From assembly GCF_024807945.1 (NCBI RefSeq), contig NZ_JANUFD010000012.1, positions 62,001 through 126,000 on the forward strand: a stretch of DNA of 64,000 bases, given 5' to 3'. The notes beneath the pieces are model-generated. The model saw nothing but the letters and a program-made list of their open reading frames with translations, searched no databases and was not told the origin of the DNA. Shown here piece by piece: positions 1 to 8,087 of this stretch. Both the position numbers and the translations under genes were made by a program. How positions within the stretch are numbered: the first letter of the stretch is position 1; every line of letters starts with the position of its first letter. Source of the stretch: Pseudomonas sp. JUb42. GTDB taxonomy: Bacteria > Pseudomonadota > Gammaproteobacteria > Pseudomonadales > Pseudomonadaceae.

Positions 1-1
1 C

Positions 2-1117
2 TCTGTAGAGGCGGGTCTGAAGATGGCCGAGGAAACCTGGGCGCAGCAGGTGTTCAAGGGGCGTATCAGTCAGGCCGAGGCAGAAAGTTTCCGGGCACAG
101 ATAACGGCGGTGGATGATTACCCGGCCCTGGCCGAGGTCGATCTGGTGATCGAGGCGGTGTACGAAAACCTTGAGCTCAAGCAGGACATCTTTCGCACCC
201 TCGATAAAACCCTCAAGCCCCAGGCCATTCTGGCCAGTAATACCTCGGCCCTGGATATCGATGCCATCGCCGCCGTCACGCAACGGCCAGAGCAAGTGCT
301 GGGCCTGCATTTTTTCAGCCCTGCGCACATCATGAAGTTGCTGGAGGTGGTGCGTGGTCGGCTGACAGCGGCGGCGGTCCTGGAAACGGTACTGGCACTG
401 GGGCGGCGCATCGGCAAGGTGACGGTGGTGGCTGGCAACTGTCAGGGCTTTATCGGCAACCGCATGCTGGCGACCTACGTGGCCGAGGCGCGCAAGATGC
501 TGCTTGAGGGCGCTTTGCCCAAGCAGGTGGATGACGCCTTGCAACAATACGGTTTCGCTATGGGCCCGTTTCGCATGTACGACGTGGTGGGTATCGACCT
601 CGAATGGCGGGCGCGGCATCTGGCCGGTGCAGGCATGGACGATCCCCTGGTTCAGGTCGACAACGCCCTGTGTGAGCTGGGGCGCTATGGCCAGAAGTCG
701 CAAAAAGGTTACTACCGCTATGCTGAGGGCAGCCGTCAGGCCGAGCCCGATGCTGAAGTCGATGCGCTGGTGCTGGAAGTATCACGGGGCCTGGGTTTCC
801 GTCGTCGCGAGATCGACAACGGGGAAATCCTCGAGCGCTGCCTGCTGGCGCTGGTCAATGAGGGTGCGAAGATTCTCGAAGAACAGATTGCCGACAGCAG
901 CCACGACATCGACCTGGTCTACCTCAACGGCTACGGCTTTCCCGAGGCGGTCGGTGGTCCCATGCGGTGGGCTGATAGCCAGGGCCTGGCGCAGATAGGC
1001 GAGCGTCTGGACAGCCTGCACACCCTGTTCGGCGAGCACTGGCGGCCCGCTGCGCTTATTCGCCGTCTGGCCAGGGACGGTCTTGGCTTTGCCGATTTCA
1101 AGGAGGCACGCAATTGA
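2..1117 (+). CDS. 3-hydroxyacyl-CoA dehydrogenase, 5' end outside window
   Basis: NAD-dependent oxidation of L-3-hydroxyacyl-CoA in beta-oxidation, cytoplasmic. The reading frame is open from base 2, so the Rossmann start and any enoyl-CoA hydratase domain lie outside. Visible parts are the end of the NAD domain (ASNTSALDIDAIA, then LGLHFFSPAHIMKLLEVV with the catalytic-region His) and the C-terminal dehydrogenase domain (GFIGNRMLATYVAEA; later NGYGFPEAVGGPMRWAD). The length of the visible part and the doubled C-terminal domain suggest a multifunctional FadB-like enzyme, which is inference. The stop overlaps the next start (TTGA), and an acyl-CoA dehydrogenase and a thiolase follow, giving three steps of one beta-oxidation spiral. 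Confidence 0.93.
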   Translation, partial: SVEAGLKMAEETWAQQVFKGRISQAEAESFRAQITAVDDYPALAEVDLVIEAVYENLELKQDIFRTLDKTLKPQAILASNTSALDIDAIAAVTQRPEQVLGLHFFSPAHIMKLLEVVRGRLTAAAVLETVLALGRRIGKVTVVAGNCQGFIGNRMLATYVAEARKMLLEGALPKQVDDALQQYGFAMGPFRMYDVVGIDLEWRARHLAGAGMDDPLVQVDNALCELGRYGQKSQKGYYRYAEGSRQAEPDAEVDALVLEVSRGLGFRRREIDNGEILERCLLALVNEGAKILEEQIADSSHDIDLVYLNGYGFPEAVGGPMRWADSQGLAQIGERLDSLHTLFGEHWRPAALIRRLARDGLGFADFKEARN

Positions 1118-2904
1118 ACTATCAGGCACCGCTGCGGGATATGCGTTTCGTGCTGCACGAACTGTTCGACATCGTGGGTCACTGCGAGCGTCTGGGTAAT
1201 GGCCTGGATCGCGAAACTATCGACGGTGTGCTCGAAGAGGCCGCGCGTTTTACCGCTGAGGTCATTGCGCCGCTTAACCGCAACGGCGACGAGCAGGGTT
1301 GCCGACTTAGTGACGGGCAGGTCAGCACACCGGATGGCTTTCGTGAAGCCTATGGGCAGTTCGTCGCCAACGGCTGGGCGAGCATGACCGGCCCTGCGGA
1401 ATACGGCGGCCAAGGCTTCCCGCAGCTGATGTCGGCGAGTTTTCACGAGATGCTGATGGCGGCATCGCTGTCCTTTCGCATCTACTCTGGCCTGACCGAA
1501 AGCGCAGTGCTGGCGGTACACCGGCATGGCAGCGAGTTTCTCAAGCAGACCTATCTGCAGAAGATTGTCAGCGGCGAATGGACTGGCACCATGTGCCTGA
1601 CAGAAGCCCAGGCGGGCACCGACCTGGCCCTGTTGCGCACCCGCGCCACGCCTGAGGTCGACGGCAGCTACCGGATCAGCGGCAGCAAGATTTTCATCAG
1701 CGGCGGCGATCAGGACCTGACGCCCAATATCGTGCATCTGGTCCTGGCCCGTTTGCCTGATGCCCCGGCTGGCGTCAAAGGCATCAGCCTGTTTCTGGTG
1801 CCGAAATTCATCCCCACCGACGACGGGCAGCCGGGCACGCGCAACAGCCTGAGTTGCGGCGCGCTGGAACACAAAATGGGCATCAAGGGCGCTGCCACCT
1901 GCGTGATGAACTTCGACGATGCCCGAGGTTGGCTGATCGGCGAAGCCAATCAGGGCCTTGCGTGCATGTTCACCATGATGAACGACGCGCGTTTCCAGGT
2001 TGGCCTGCAGGGCCTGGGTATTGCCGAAGCTGCGTTTCAGGGCGGTCTGGCTTATGCCCGTGAACGCTTGCAGTCCCGTGCGCTCAGCGGGCCAGTGGCG
2101 CCGGAAAAACCGGCTGACCCGATCATCGTTCATCCCGATGTGCGGCGCATGTTGCTGACGCAAAAGACCTTGAGCGAGGGCTGCCGTCTGCTTGCGGCGT
2201 ACACCGCCCGGCAACTGGATCTGGAGCGTGCCGATAGTGATGAGCAGGTGCGGGAAAAGGCCGGCAAGCGCGCCGCGTTGCTGATTCCAATGGTCAAGGC
2301 GTTCTTCACCGATGCGGGCCAGGAGGCAGCCAGCCTGGGGGTGCAGATTTATGGCGGGCACGGTTATATCCGCGAGTGGGGTATGGAGCAGTTGATGCGC
2401 GACAGTCGCATCACCCAGCTGTACGAGGGCACCAATGGCATTCAGGCGCTGGATTTTATCCGGCGCAAGGTTTTGGCCGATAACGCGGCCGAGTTGCGCG
2501 CATTGATCGGCGAATTGGCCGGTGAGGTGGAAACAGCCGCTGCCTATCCGGCCCTGGCGGGAATGCAGGCGGCGGCGCGGCAACGACTCGGGGAATGGCA
2601 CGGGCTGGGCGTCAATGTAGTGGAAAGTTGCCAGCGCGATCCCCAGGAAATCGGCGCCGTCTCGGTGGATTTCCTCGCTTACTCCGCCTACGTCGTGCTC
2701 GGTTGCCTGTGGTTGCAGGCTGCCGTACGGGCCAGTGCAGCCCTGGCGGCGGGCAGCAATGAACCGGCGTTTTATCAGGCCAAGCTGCAGGCCGCCGACT
2801 TCTATTGGCGCCGGGTCCTGCCGCGGGCCAGCGGTCACCGCGAGGCGCTGCTGGGCGGCGCTCAATGCCTGATGGCAATGGACGAAGCCGATTTTGCCTT
2901 CTGA
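1114..2904 (+). CDS. Acyl-CoA dehydrogenase (long form, about 596 residues)
   Basis: FAD enzyme that introduces the 2,3 double bond into acyl-CoA. Starts at TTG: an AAGGAGG-type ribosome-binding site sits just upstream (about 1099-1105) and the TTG overlaps the stop of the preceding gene as TTGA. Recognisable are an N-terminal extension, the central segment EWTGTMCLTEAQAGTDLALL, and the C-terminal QIYGGHGYIREWGMEQL and YEGTNGIQALDFI, where the Glu of YEGTNG is the expected catalytic base. The extra C-terminal 100 residues match the longer acyl-CoA dehydrogenases that carry an added helical domain. Substrate chain length cannot be read from the sequence. Confidence 0.94.
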   Translation: MNYQAPLRDMRFVLHELFDIVGHCERLGNGLDRETIDGVLEEAARFTAEVIAPLNRNGDEQGCRLSDGQVSTPDGFREAYGQFVANGWASMTGPAEYGGQGFPQLMSASFHEMLMAASLSFRIYSGLTESAVLAVHRHGSEFLKQTYLQKIVSGEWTGTMCLTEAQAGTDLALLRTRATPEVDGSYRISGSKIFISGGDQDLTPNIVHLVLARLPDAPAGVKGISLFLVPKFIPTDDGQPGTRNSLSCGALEHKMGIKGAATCVMNFDDARGWLIGEANQGLACMFTMMNDARFQVGLQGLGIAEAAFQGGLAYARERLQSRALSGPVAPEKPADPIIVHPDVRRMLLTQKTLSEGCRLLAAYTARQLDLERADSDEQVREKAGKRAALLIPMVKAFFTDAGQEAASLGVQIYGGHGYIREWGMEQLMRDSRITQLYEGTNGIQALDFIRRKVLADNAAELRALIGELAGEVETAAAYPALAGMQAAARQRLGEWHGLGVNVVESCQRDPQEIGAVSVDFLAYSAYVVLGCLWLQAAVRASAALAAGSNEPAFYQAKLQAADFYWRRVLPRASGHREALLGGAQCLMAMDEADFAF

Positions 2905-2933
2905 CCCACTAAAACCAACAACAAGGAATCGCC

Positions 2934-4121
2934 ATGAGAGAAGCCGTCATCCTTTCCACCGCGCGTACGCCGATTGCCAAGGCCTTTCGCGGCGCGTTCA
3001 ACCATCTGAAATCACCGAGCATGGCCAGCATCGCTATTAACGCAGCGGTCGAGCGTGCCGGTGTCGAGCCTGGGCAAATCGAAGACCTGATCATGGGCAC
3101 GGCCTTACCCGGCGGCACGGCCGGCTGGAATCTGGGGCGCATGGCCGCATTGGCGGCGGGTTTGCCCCACAGCGTCAGTGGCCAGACCATCGATCGCCAA
3201 TGTGCTTCGGGCCTGATGGCCATTGCCACGGCGGCCAAACAAATCATCTGCGATGGCATGGACGTGGTGATCGGCGCAGGGCAAGAACAGATCAGCCTGG
3301 TGCAGAATCGCAGCATGGAGTGGGCGTTCAGTGAGCGCGACCCTCAGGTCGAACGCCACGCGCAACACGCCTATATGCCGATGCTGCAGACGGCCGAAAA
3401 TGTCGCCGCCCGCTACGGCATCAGTCGCGAAGCCCAGGACGCGTACTCCCTGCAATCGCAACTGCGCATCGCCGCCGCACAGCAGGCCGACCTGTTCGCC
3501 AACGAAATCGTCCCGGTGACCGCCGATAAACAGGTGGTGGATAAAGCCACGGGTGCCGTCAGTTTTGAGCAGGTGACCCTGACTCAGGACGAAGGCAATC
3601 GCCCGCAAACCACTCTGGATGACTTGAGCAAACTCAAACCCGTGGTTGAAGGCGGGGTGATCACTGCAGGCAACGCCAGCCAGTTGTCTGACGGTGCCAG
3701 TGCCTGTGTGCTGATGGATGCCCGTCTGGCCGAACAGCGCAATCTTGTGCCATTGGGCCTGTATCGCGGCATCGCCGTTGCCGGGCTTGCGCCGGAAGAA
3801 ATGGGTATCGGCCCGGTGCTGGCGATTCCCAAGCTATTGAAGCAGCACGGCCTGACCGTGAACGATATCGGCCTGTGGGAGCTTAACGAGGCCTTTGCCT
3901 GTCAGGTGCTGTACTGCCGCGACAAACTGGGCATCGACAACGAGCGCCTGAACGTTAACGGCGGCGCCATTGCCATTGGCCACCCCTATGGCATGAGCGG
4001 CGCGCGCATGGTGGGTCATGCCTTGCTGGAGGGCAAACGGCGTGGCGTCAAGTATGTGGTGGTGACCATGTGCGTGGGGGGCGGCATGGGGGCGGCGGGG
4101 TTATTTGAGGTGTTTTTGTAA
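2934..4121 (+). CDS. Acetyl-CoA C-acyltransferase (thiolase)
   Basis: Degradative-type thiolase of 395 residues that cleaves 3-ketoacyl-CoA to acetyl-CoA and a shortened acyl-CoA. The nucleophilic Cys lies in IDRQCASGLMAI (near residue 90), the catalytic His in GGAIAIGHPYGMSGAR (near 345), and the second Cys in VTMCVGGGMGAAG near the C terminus. It begins 29 bases after the dehydrogenase stop with a purine-rich site (AACAAGGAAT) before ATG, and is clearly part of the same operon. No strong terminator follows; a REP pair lies 100 bases downstream. Confidence 0.95.
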   Translation: MREAVILSTARTPIAKAFRGAFNHLKSPSMASIAINAAVERAGVEPGQIEDLIMGTALPGGTAGWNLGRMAALAAGLPHSVSGQTIDRQCASGLMAIATAAKQIICDGMDVVIGAGQEQISLVQNRSMEWAFSERDPQVERHAQHAYMPMLQTAENVAARYGISREAQDAYSLQSQLRIAAAQQADLFANEIVPVTADKQVVDKATGAVSFEQVTLTQDEGNRPQTTLDDLSKLKPVVEGGVITAGNASQLSDGASACVLMDARLAEQRNLVPLGLYRGIAVAGLAPEEMGIGPVLAIPKLLKQHGLTVNDIGLWELNEAFACQVLYCRDKLGIDNERLNVNGGAIAIGHPYGMSGARMVGHALLEGKRRGVKYVVVTMCVGGGMGAAGLFEVFL

Positions 4122-4226
4122 ATTGGAATGAGCGCTCTGTAGGGATCCCGCCCTCGTCTTCGTAGCTGCGCTGTTGGGTAGCAAAGACTTGGCAAGAGGC
4201 GGGATAAATCTGCCGGGTGCGAATTT

Positions 4227-4316
4227 GTGGGAGCGAATTCATTCGCGAATGCGGTAGATCCGAGGATGAAAATGCCTTGGCTGTACCGCCCTCTTCGCGA
4301 ATGAATTCGCTCCCAC
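4227..4316 (+). repeat. REP pair (inverted, GAATTCATTCGCGAA family)
   Basis: Two arms of about 24 bases, GTGGGAGCGAATTCATTCGC at 4227 and its complement ending at 4316, are separated by a 42-base spacer. This is the usual layout of a paired repetitive extragenic palindrome in Pseudomonas. It lies between convergent genes. Imperfect relatives are at 10056-10146. Confidence 0.85.
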
Positions 4317-4368
4317 AGGGTTTCGGTGATTTAGCAGGTTTTTGTTGTTTGATATGAGCGTGAGACCG

Positions 4369-5124
4369 TTACTGCTGTTCGGGCAACGCATAAACCGCCT
4401 TGGCGGAATCAAAAGGCACATCGAACTCGTCGACTTTCTGCTCGCCATTGAGCTTGATCACATGCAGCGGGAACAGGCCTTTGGCGGTGTCGTCGGCCTT
4501 GACGCTGATCTGGTAGCTCACGCCAGGGTTCTCTTCGCCCTGGGTCTGGGGGATGCGGCTCAGGTTCTTGAAATCGCTTTTGACCGGCATCAGCAGGCTG
4601 AAGCTGGCGTTGGTCACCCCTTGCCAGGTGCCGCCGGAGGTGAACAGCCATGCGTGCTCCCCGGCATTGTTGAGCTGCACCAGCTGGATATCGCTGCAAC
4701 CGCATTGCCCGGCAAAACCCACAGCCATCTCGCGGTCCAAAGCCTTGTAGATCCAACCCTGGGTACCGCCTAGGCTGACCTTGAACACGCCCATCAGCCC
4801 CGAGTCGGCCTGGCTGTAGCCGTAGTCCGGGTTATCGTTGATGTCGGTAGCATTGACGGCGAGCACGTACAACGTGCTGACGCCTTTTTCTTCCACGACC
4901 TGGGACTTGAGCGGGCGCATGCAGTATTGCGTCAACTCGGCGTTCTCGTTCCGGTACGAGTGCGCCCAGCACTTGTGCGTGGCGTCGTAGGCGCCGTGGT
5001 ACTGGTCGGCCATGATTTCCCGAATGACACTGTCTGTATCGCCAGCCGTTGCTGCGCTTACGGGGGCACACAACGCCGCTAATGCAGCCATCAACAAGAC
5101 GCCTGGGGATGAGCTGATTTTCAC
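4369..5124 (-). CDS. Exported hypothetical protein
   Basis: No family recognised. The likely start is GTG at 5124 (residues KISSSPGVLLMAALAALCAP), because a GGAG-type site precedes it and a typical signal peptide with an A-x-A cleavage region (VSAATA) follows; the frame is open upstream to 5187. The mature part of about 225 residues has several Cys (HKCWAHS, QYCMRPL, GQCGCSD), consistent with disulfides in the periplasm. It is the last gene of a minus-strand set with the two genes at 5141-5991, all encoding exported proteins. Confidence 0.8.
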   Translation of the reverse strand: MKISSSPGVLLMAALAALCAPVSAATAGDTDSVIREIMADQYHGAYDATHKCWAHSYRNENAELTQYCMRPLKSQVVEEKGVSTLYVLAVNATDINDNPDYGYSQADSGLMGVFKVSLGGTQGWIYKALDREMAVGFAGQCGCSDIQLVQLNNAGEHAWLFTSGGTWQGVTNASFSLLMPVKSDFKNLSRIPQTQGEENPGVSYQISVKADDTAKGLFPLHVIKLNGEQKVDEFDVPFDSAKAVYALPEQQ

Positions 5125-5140
5125 TGTCTTACTCCGGCCA

Positions 5141-5575
5141 TTACAACGAATCATCTTTGATACGGTACAACATCCAGCAATCCTCATGACGGAAGAACAA
5201 CGTCAGTTGGTAATCGGTATCGGCCTTGCTCAGCTTGATGCTGACCTGATCCGTGGCACTTACTGTTTTGCTCAGGCTCAGACCCTGCTTGCGTTGTTGC
5301 TGTTCATTGGGCAGCAACGGGAACGTGATCTGCGCCTTGTCCAGTTGCCGTGAGACCGGAGCCGGTTCCGGCTCGGCCTCGGGATCGATGGAATCGCTCT
5401 GCAGCGGGACGCTGACAAAGGCCTTCTGCACCGCGACGTCATTGGCGAAGTGCTTGAAGAAACTGTCGAAGTCTTGGGCAGGGCAAGCCACCTGCGCGGC
5501 GCTTGCCGGCGTCAGGGGCAGGGCGATCAACGCGCTGAGGAGTATCTGGGCGAATACTGTTCCGGGCGTCTTCAT
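5141..5575 (-). CDS. Exported hypothetical protein
   Basis: 144 residues with signal peptide MKTPGTVFAQILLSALIALP ending near ASAAQ. The mature protein has a Cys near each end (VACPAQDF, EDCWMLY), which could form a disulfide. The ATG at 5575 overlaps the stop of the preceding gene (ATGA), so translation is probably coupled. The motif FDSFFKHFANDVAVQKAFV recalls DUF4348-like exported proteins, but that assignment is uncertain. Confidence 0.78.
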   Translation of the reverse strand: MKTPGTVFAQILLSALIALPLTPASAAQVACPAQDFDSFFKHFANDVAVQKAFVSVPLQSDSIDPEAEPEPAPVSRQLDKAQITFPLLPNEQQQRKQGLSLSKTVSATDQVSIKLSKADTDYQLTLFFRHEDCWMLYRIKDDSL

Positions 5576-5991
5576 TGCAAGGCTTCTGCCCATTTCTTCT
5601 GGATCTGCGCGGTACGGGCCTTGTAGGCCTTGGACAGGCAGGCCGCGTCGCTGCACTTGCCTGCCAGGGCCGTACGCCACTGGTACTGTTCCTTGCCCAT
5701 GGGATCGATGCGTTCACCGGTATCGCCATCGGTGCCAGTGGTTTCATCCCTGACCGACTGCACCAGGTCGAGCATGCTCTGTTCCTGGGTTTTGAGATCG
5801 TCGCTGGCACAGGCGATGGTTTCCAGTTTGCTCAGCTTGGCAGGCTGTTCATCGCAGCGTTGGGCAAAACCAAATCCGGGAATGCCGCCTTCGGCGTGGG
5901 CCAGCGGCGTTATTGTCGTGACGGCAAGCAAGAGGGCGCCTGAGGCTGCGCCGAGAAGCGTGCGTGAGAAGAAGGAGGTATGGGCAGTCAT
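5572..5991 (-). CDS. Exported LprI-like protein
   Basis: The start MTAHTSFFSRTLLGAASGAL at 5991 gives a signal peptide ending at AHA-EGG; the frame is open further upstream. The mature part has the LprI (DUF1311)-type pattern: an early Cys in FAQRCDEQ, LSKLETIACASDDLKTQEQSMLDLVQ, then QWRTALAGKCSDAACLSKAYKART. LprI-like domains are known from lysozyme-inhibitor lipoproteins; inhibition here is inference. It is the first gene of a three-gene minus-strand unit and lies divergent from another LprI-like gene at 6230. A conserved upstream element lies at 6095-6131. Confidence 0.78.
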   Translation of the reverse strand: MTAHTSFFSRTLLGAASGALLLAVTTITPLAHAEGGIPGFGFAQRCDEQPAKLSKLETIACASDDLKTQEQSMLDLVQSVRDETTGTDGDTGERIDPMGKEQYQWRTALAGKCSDAACLSKAYKARTAQIQKKWAEALQ

Positions 5992-6094
5992 TGAGAGTCC
6001 ATTCGTGAGTCGGGTGTGCCTGCAAGTCAATGGCGCGATAGCACGCAGTGGCATTGACCAGATCGCGCTGAGCGAGCCTGCGGGAGGCTGTTTT

Positions 6095-6131
6095 AGTTAT
6101 GTTACAAATCCTCTATCTTTGTCGGCAACTG
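6095..6131 (-). promoter_or_regulatory. Shared upstream element, copy A
   Basis: Read on the minus strand, the block contains CAGTTGCCGACAAAG, a short variable stretch, then GATTTGTAACATAAC. Nearly the same block occurs at 9964-10002 upstream of another minus-strand unit of exported proteins. It sits about 100 bases before the start at 5991. The TTTGTAACATA core resembles OmpR-type response-regulator half-sites; regulator identity is inference. Confidence 0.55.
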
Positions 6132-6229
6132 GCAAATCTGGCTAAAGGCGAGAGTGTGAACAGCTTTGCGAATTTCCAACTAATAGATCCATTGCTTACT
6201 GGCTATTTGATATCTAAAGGACGTATTCG

Positions 6230-7072
6230 ATGAGACATCAGGTTCTTGCAGCGTTATTGGCGGGCATTGCCCTGTTGCCTGCTTTAGCCCAGGCCATGGA
6301 TTGCAAAAAAGCCACGAGCAACATTGAACAGCTTATTTGCGCCGATCCACGTCTGGTGACCGCCGACGCGGCCATGGGCAAGGCCTATACAACGCTGCTC
6401 AAGGCCACCAACGACACGGAAATCCGCGCCATGCTGGTCGCCAGTCAGCGCCGTTGGGTGGCGGCACGGGACAGCAGTTTCGGTGATCTGGACAACAGTA
6501 CCGATGGCCAGACCGGCGAAGGCTTCAGCAAGGAGGATCAGCGCAATATCGTGCTCAAGGCGATGCAAGGGCGCACCAGACAATTGGGCGAGCTGGCCAA
6601 GAGCGGGCAGCCCAGGCTGATCGAGACTGCACTGCAACAGCGTGCCTTTGCCGGTCGTTTCAGCGGCGGCCCGTTTGCCGGATTCTCGGCCTCCTGTGAT
6701 TTCCTGCCGCACTCGGGCGAGTATGACTACGCCTGCTTCGGCACCCATTTCTATCAGCACCACAACCGTGTTTGCAGCGTCACTCAGGACTGGGCCAGCG
6801 GCAGTGTCTATGAGACCCGCGCCGTGGCTGATGTCGTCGGCGGCAAGATGAAACCGGTCGCCACCTGCAAGCCCGGCGAAACCGAATGTGCGCCCCAGGA
6901 CTGGAGCGTTGAGCCGGGCAGTCTGGATGCCGACACGCAACGCACTTACGCGCAGCAGGGCGCAATGACGCTCAGCAAGCTGGACGCCGAAGTGGTTGAG
7001 GACGATGACACCCAATGGCTGCAAAGCTGCCTGACCGAGCCGAATTATCCGGCCAGGGCTACCGCGAAATAA
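6230..7072 (+). CDS. Exported LprI-domain protein
   Basis: 280 residues. The signal peptide MRHQVLAALLAGIALLPALA ends at QAMD. An LprI (DUF1311)-type domain covers about residues 23-110: DCKKATSNIEQLICADPRL, then a LVASQRRWVAARDSSFGD segment. The C-terminal 150 residues hold several Cys (SCDFLPHSGEYDYACFG, RVCSVTQDW, TCKPGETEC) and match no family I know. It is transcribed away from the other LprI-like gene at 5572-5991, and the two may share regulatory DNA at 6095-6131. Convergent with the gene ending at 7087. Confidence 0.85.
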   Translation: MRHQVLAALLAGIALLPALAQAMDCKKATSNIEQLICADPRLVTADAAMGKAYTTLLKATNDTEIRAMLVASQRRWVAARDSSFGDLDNSTDGQTGEGFSKEDQRNIVLKAMQGRTRQLGELAKSGQPRLIETALQQRAFAGRFSGGPFAGFSASCDFLPHSGEYDYACFGTHFYQHHNRVCSVTQDWASGSVYETRAVADVVGGKMKPVATCKPGETECAPQDWSVEPGSLDADTQRTYAQQGAMTLSKLDAEVVEDDDTQWLQSCLTEPNYPARATAK

Positions 7073-7086
7073 TCGCGGGTTTGAGG

Positions 7087-7503
7087 TTATTCCGGCATCC
7101 CCGGTTCGGCGCCGCCGGACGGCCTGCTGTGCAGAGTCGATTTGATGCAGCGCAAATCGCGAGTCTCGTAGGTGTAGTTGGCTTCCATGTGATCGCCGAC
7201 TTTCATCCGTGTGCGCCAGCCTATGGTGGCCTGGTACTCGGCGCTGTGTTTGCCGGTGCGGCGCAGACCCGGGCCCTGCAGATTGGTTTCGACGATGGCG
7301 CCGCTATCCAGGCGTTGGGGGCTGCTGGCCAGGTTTTGGCGATCATCGCGATCCTGCTGCTGCAGTACCGCCAGGCAGGCACTGAAGCTGGCGAATTTCT
7401 GTGGCGGCATATCCACGGGCCAGATATGCGCGCTGGCCTGGGCTTCGCCGAGGGACAGTGCACCGACGAGCAGGCACAAGAGCTTGCAGCGTAAAGGCTT
7501 CAA
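7087..7503 (-). CDS. Exported hypothetical protein
   Basis: 138 residues with signal peptide MKPLRCKLLCLLVGALSLG ending near AQASA. No family recognised. The mature protein has two Cys, in FSACLAVLQQQD and DLRCIKST. The start at 7503 overlaps the stop of the gene at 7500-8087 (ATGA), so it is the last gene of a coupled three-gene unit. Confidence 0.78.
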   Translation of the reverse strand: MKPLRCKLLCLLVGALSLGEAQASAHIWPVDMPPQKFASFSACLAVLQQQDRDDRQNLASSPQRLDSGAIVETNLQGPGLRRTGKHSAEYQATIGWRTRMKVGDHMEANYTYETRDLRCIKSTLHSRPSGGAEPGMPE

Positions 7504-8087
7504 GGGATCTTCACCGCTGTCATGGTGATCGAGAAGGTCTTGTCGGGCTCCTTGAATTGCTCGCGGTTTGCCTCGCCGGTAATCCCGGTCGGGGTAGGGA
7601 ATGGCTTGAGGTAGAGCTGGTTGGCAAAATAGCTCACGTCGGAAAGCTTGCCTTCGATCATGTCCTTATGCCAAATCGCGCCGCTGAAGATATTGCCCTT
7701 GACCGTCGGACCAAAACTCACCGCCACCATTGACCAGTTGCACACACCCTCGTGGTAGTAGTCCTCATCCAGATACATGTCGGCGTAGAAGTCAGCTTTC
7801 CAGGTATTCGGCCCGACCTGGGTGAGTGTTAACGGCAAGCGCTTGTAGGGCGCCAGCGCCGCGCCGCTGATGGGTGTCAGGGGCACGCAATGGCTGTTGG
7901 TCACGGAGTAATCGACGGTCGCGTCGATACTGTCGTACGGCCCCGGCACATCCTGCAGGGTCATGGTCAGCTGGTAATGCTCATGCCGCGCCGGGTTTTC
8001 CTTGATGTCCGGGGGCGGGATCTGCCGAAAGCACCCGGAGAGTGTCAGCAGGGCAACCGCAGTCGGCAGGGCAGACAGCCTCATCAC
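7500..8087 (-). CDS. Putative lipoprotein
   Basis: 195 residues. The N terminus MMRLSALPTAVALLTLSGCF has a lipobox (LSGC), so the protein is probably anchored to a membrane through Cys19. The rest has no family I recognise; it contains two further Cys (NSHCVPLTP, GVCNWSM). It overlaps both neighbours by 4 bases and is the middle gene of the unit headed by the metallopeptidase-like protein. Confidence 0.8.
   Translation of the reverse strand: MMRLSALPTAVALLTLSGCFRQIPPPDIKENPARHEHYQLTMTLQDVPGPYDSIDATVDYSVTNSHCVPLTPISGAALAPYKRLPLTLTQVGPNTWKADFYADMYLDEDYYHEGVCNWSMVAVSFGPTVKGNIFSGAIWHKDMIEGKLSDVSYFANQLYLKPFPTPTGITGEANREQFKEPDKTFSITMTAVKIP

Noticed and set aside
931..2865. Very long open frame antisense to the acyl-CoA dehydrogenase gene
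   Set aside because: A by-product of high-GC codon use in the real gene; no family motifs and no ribosome-binding site.
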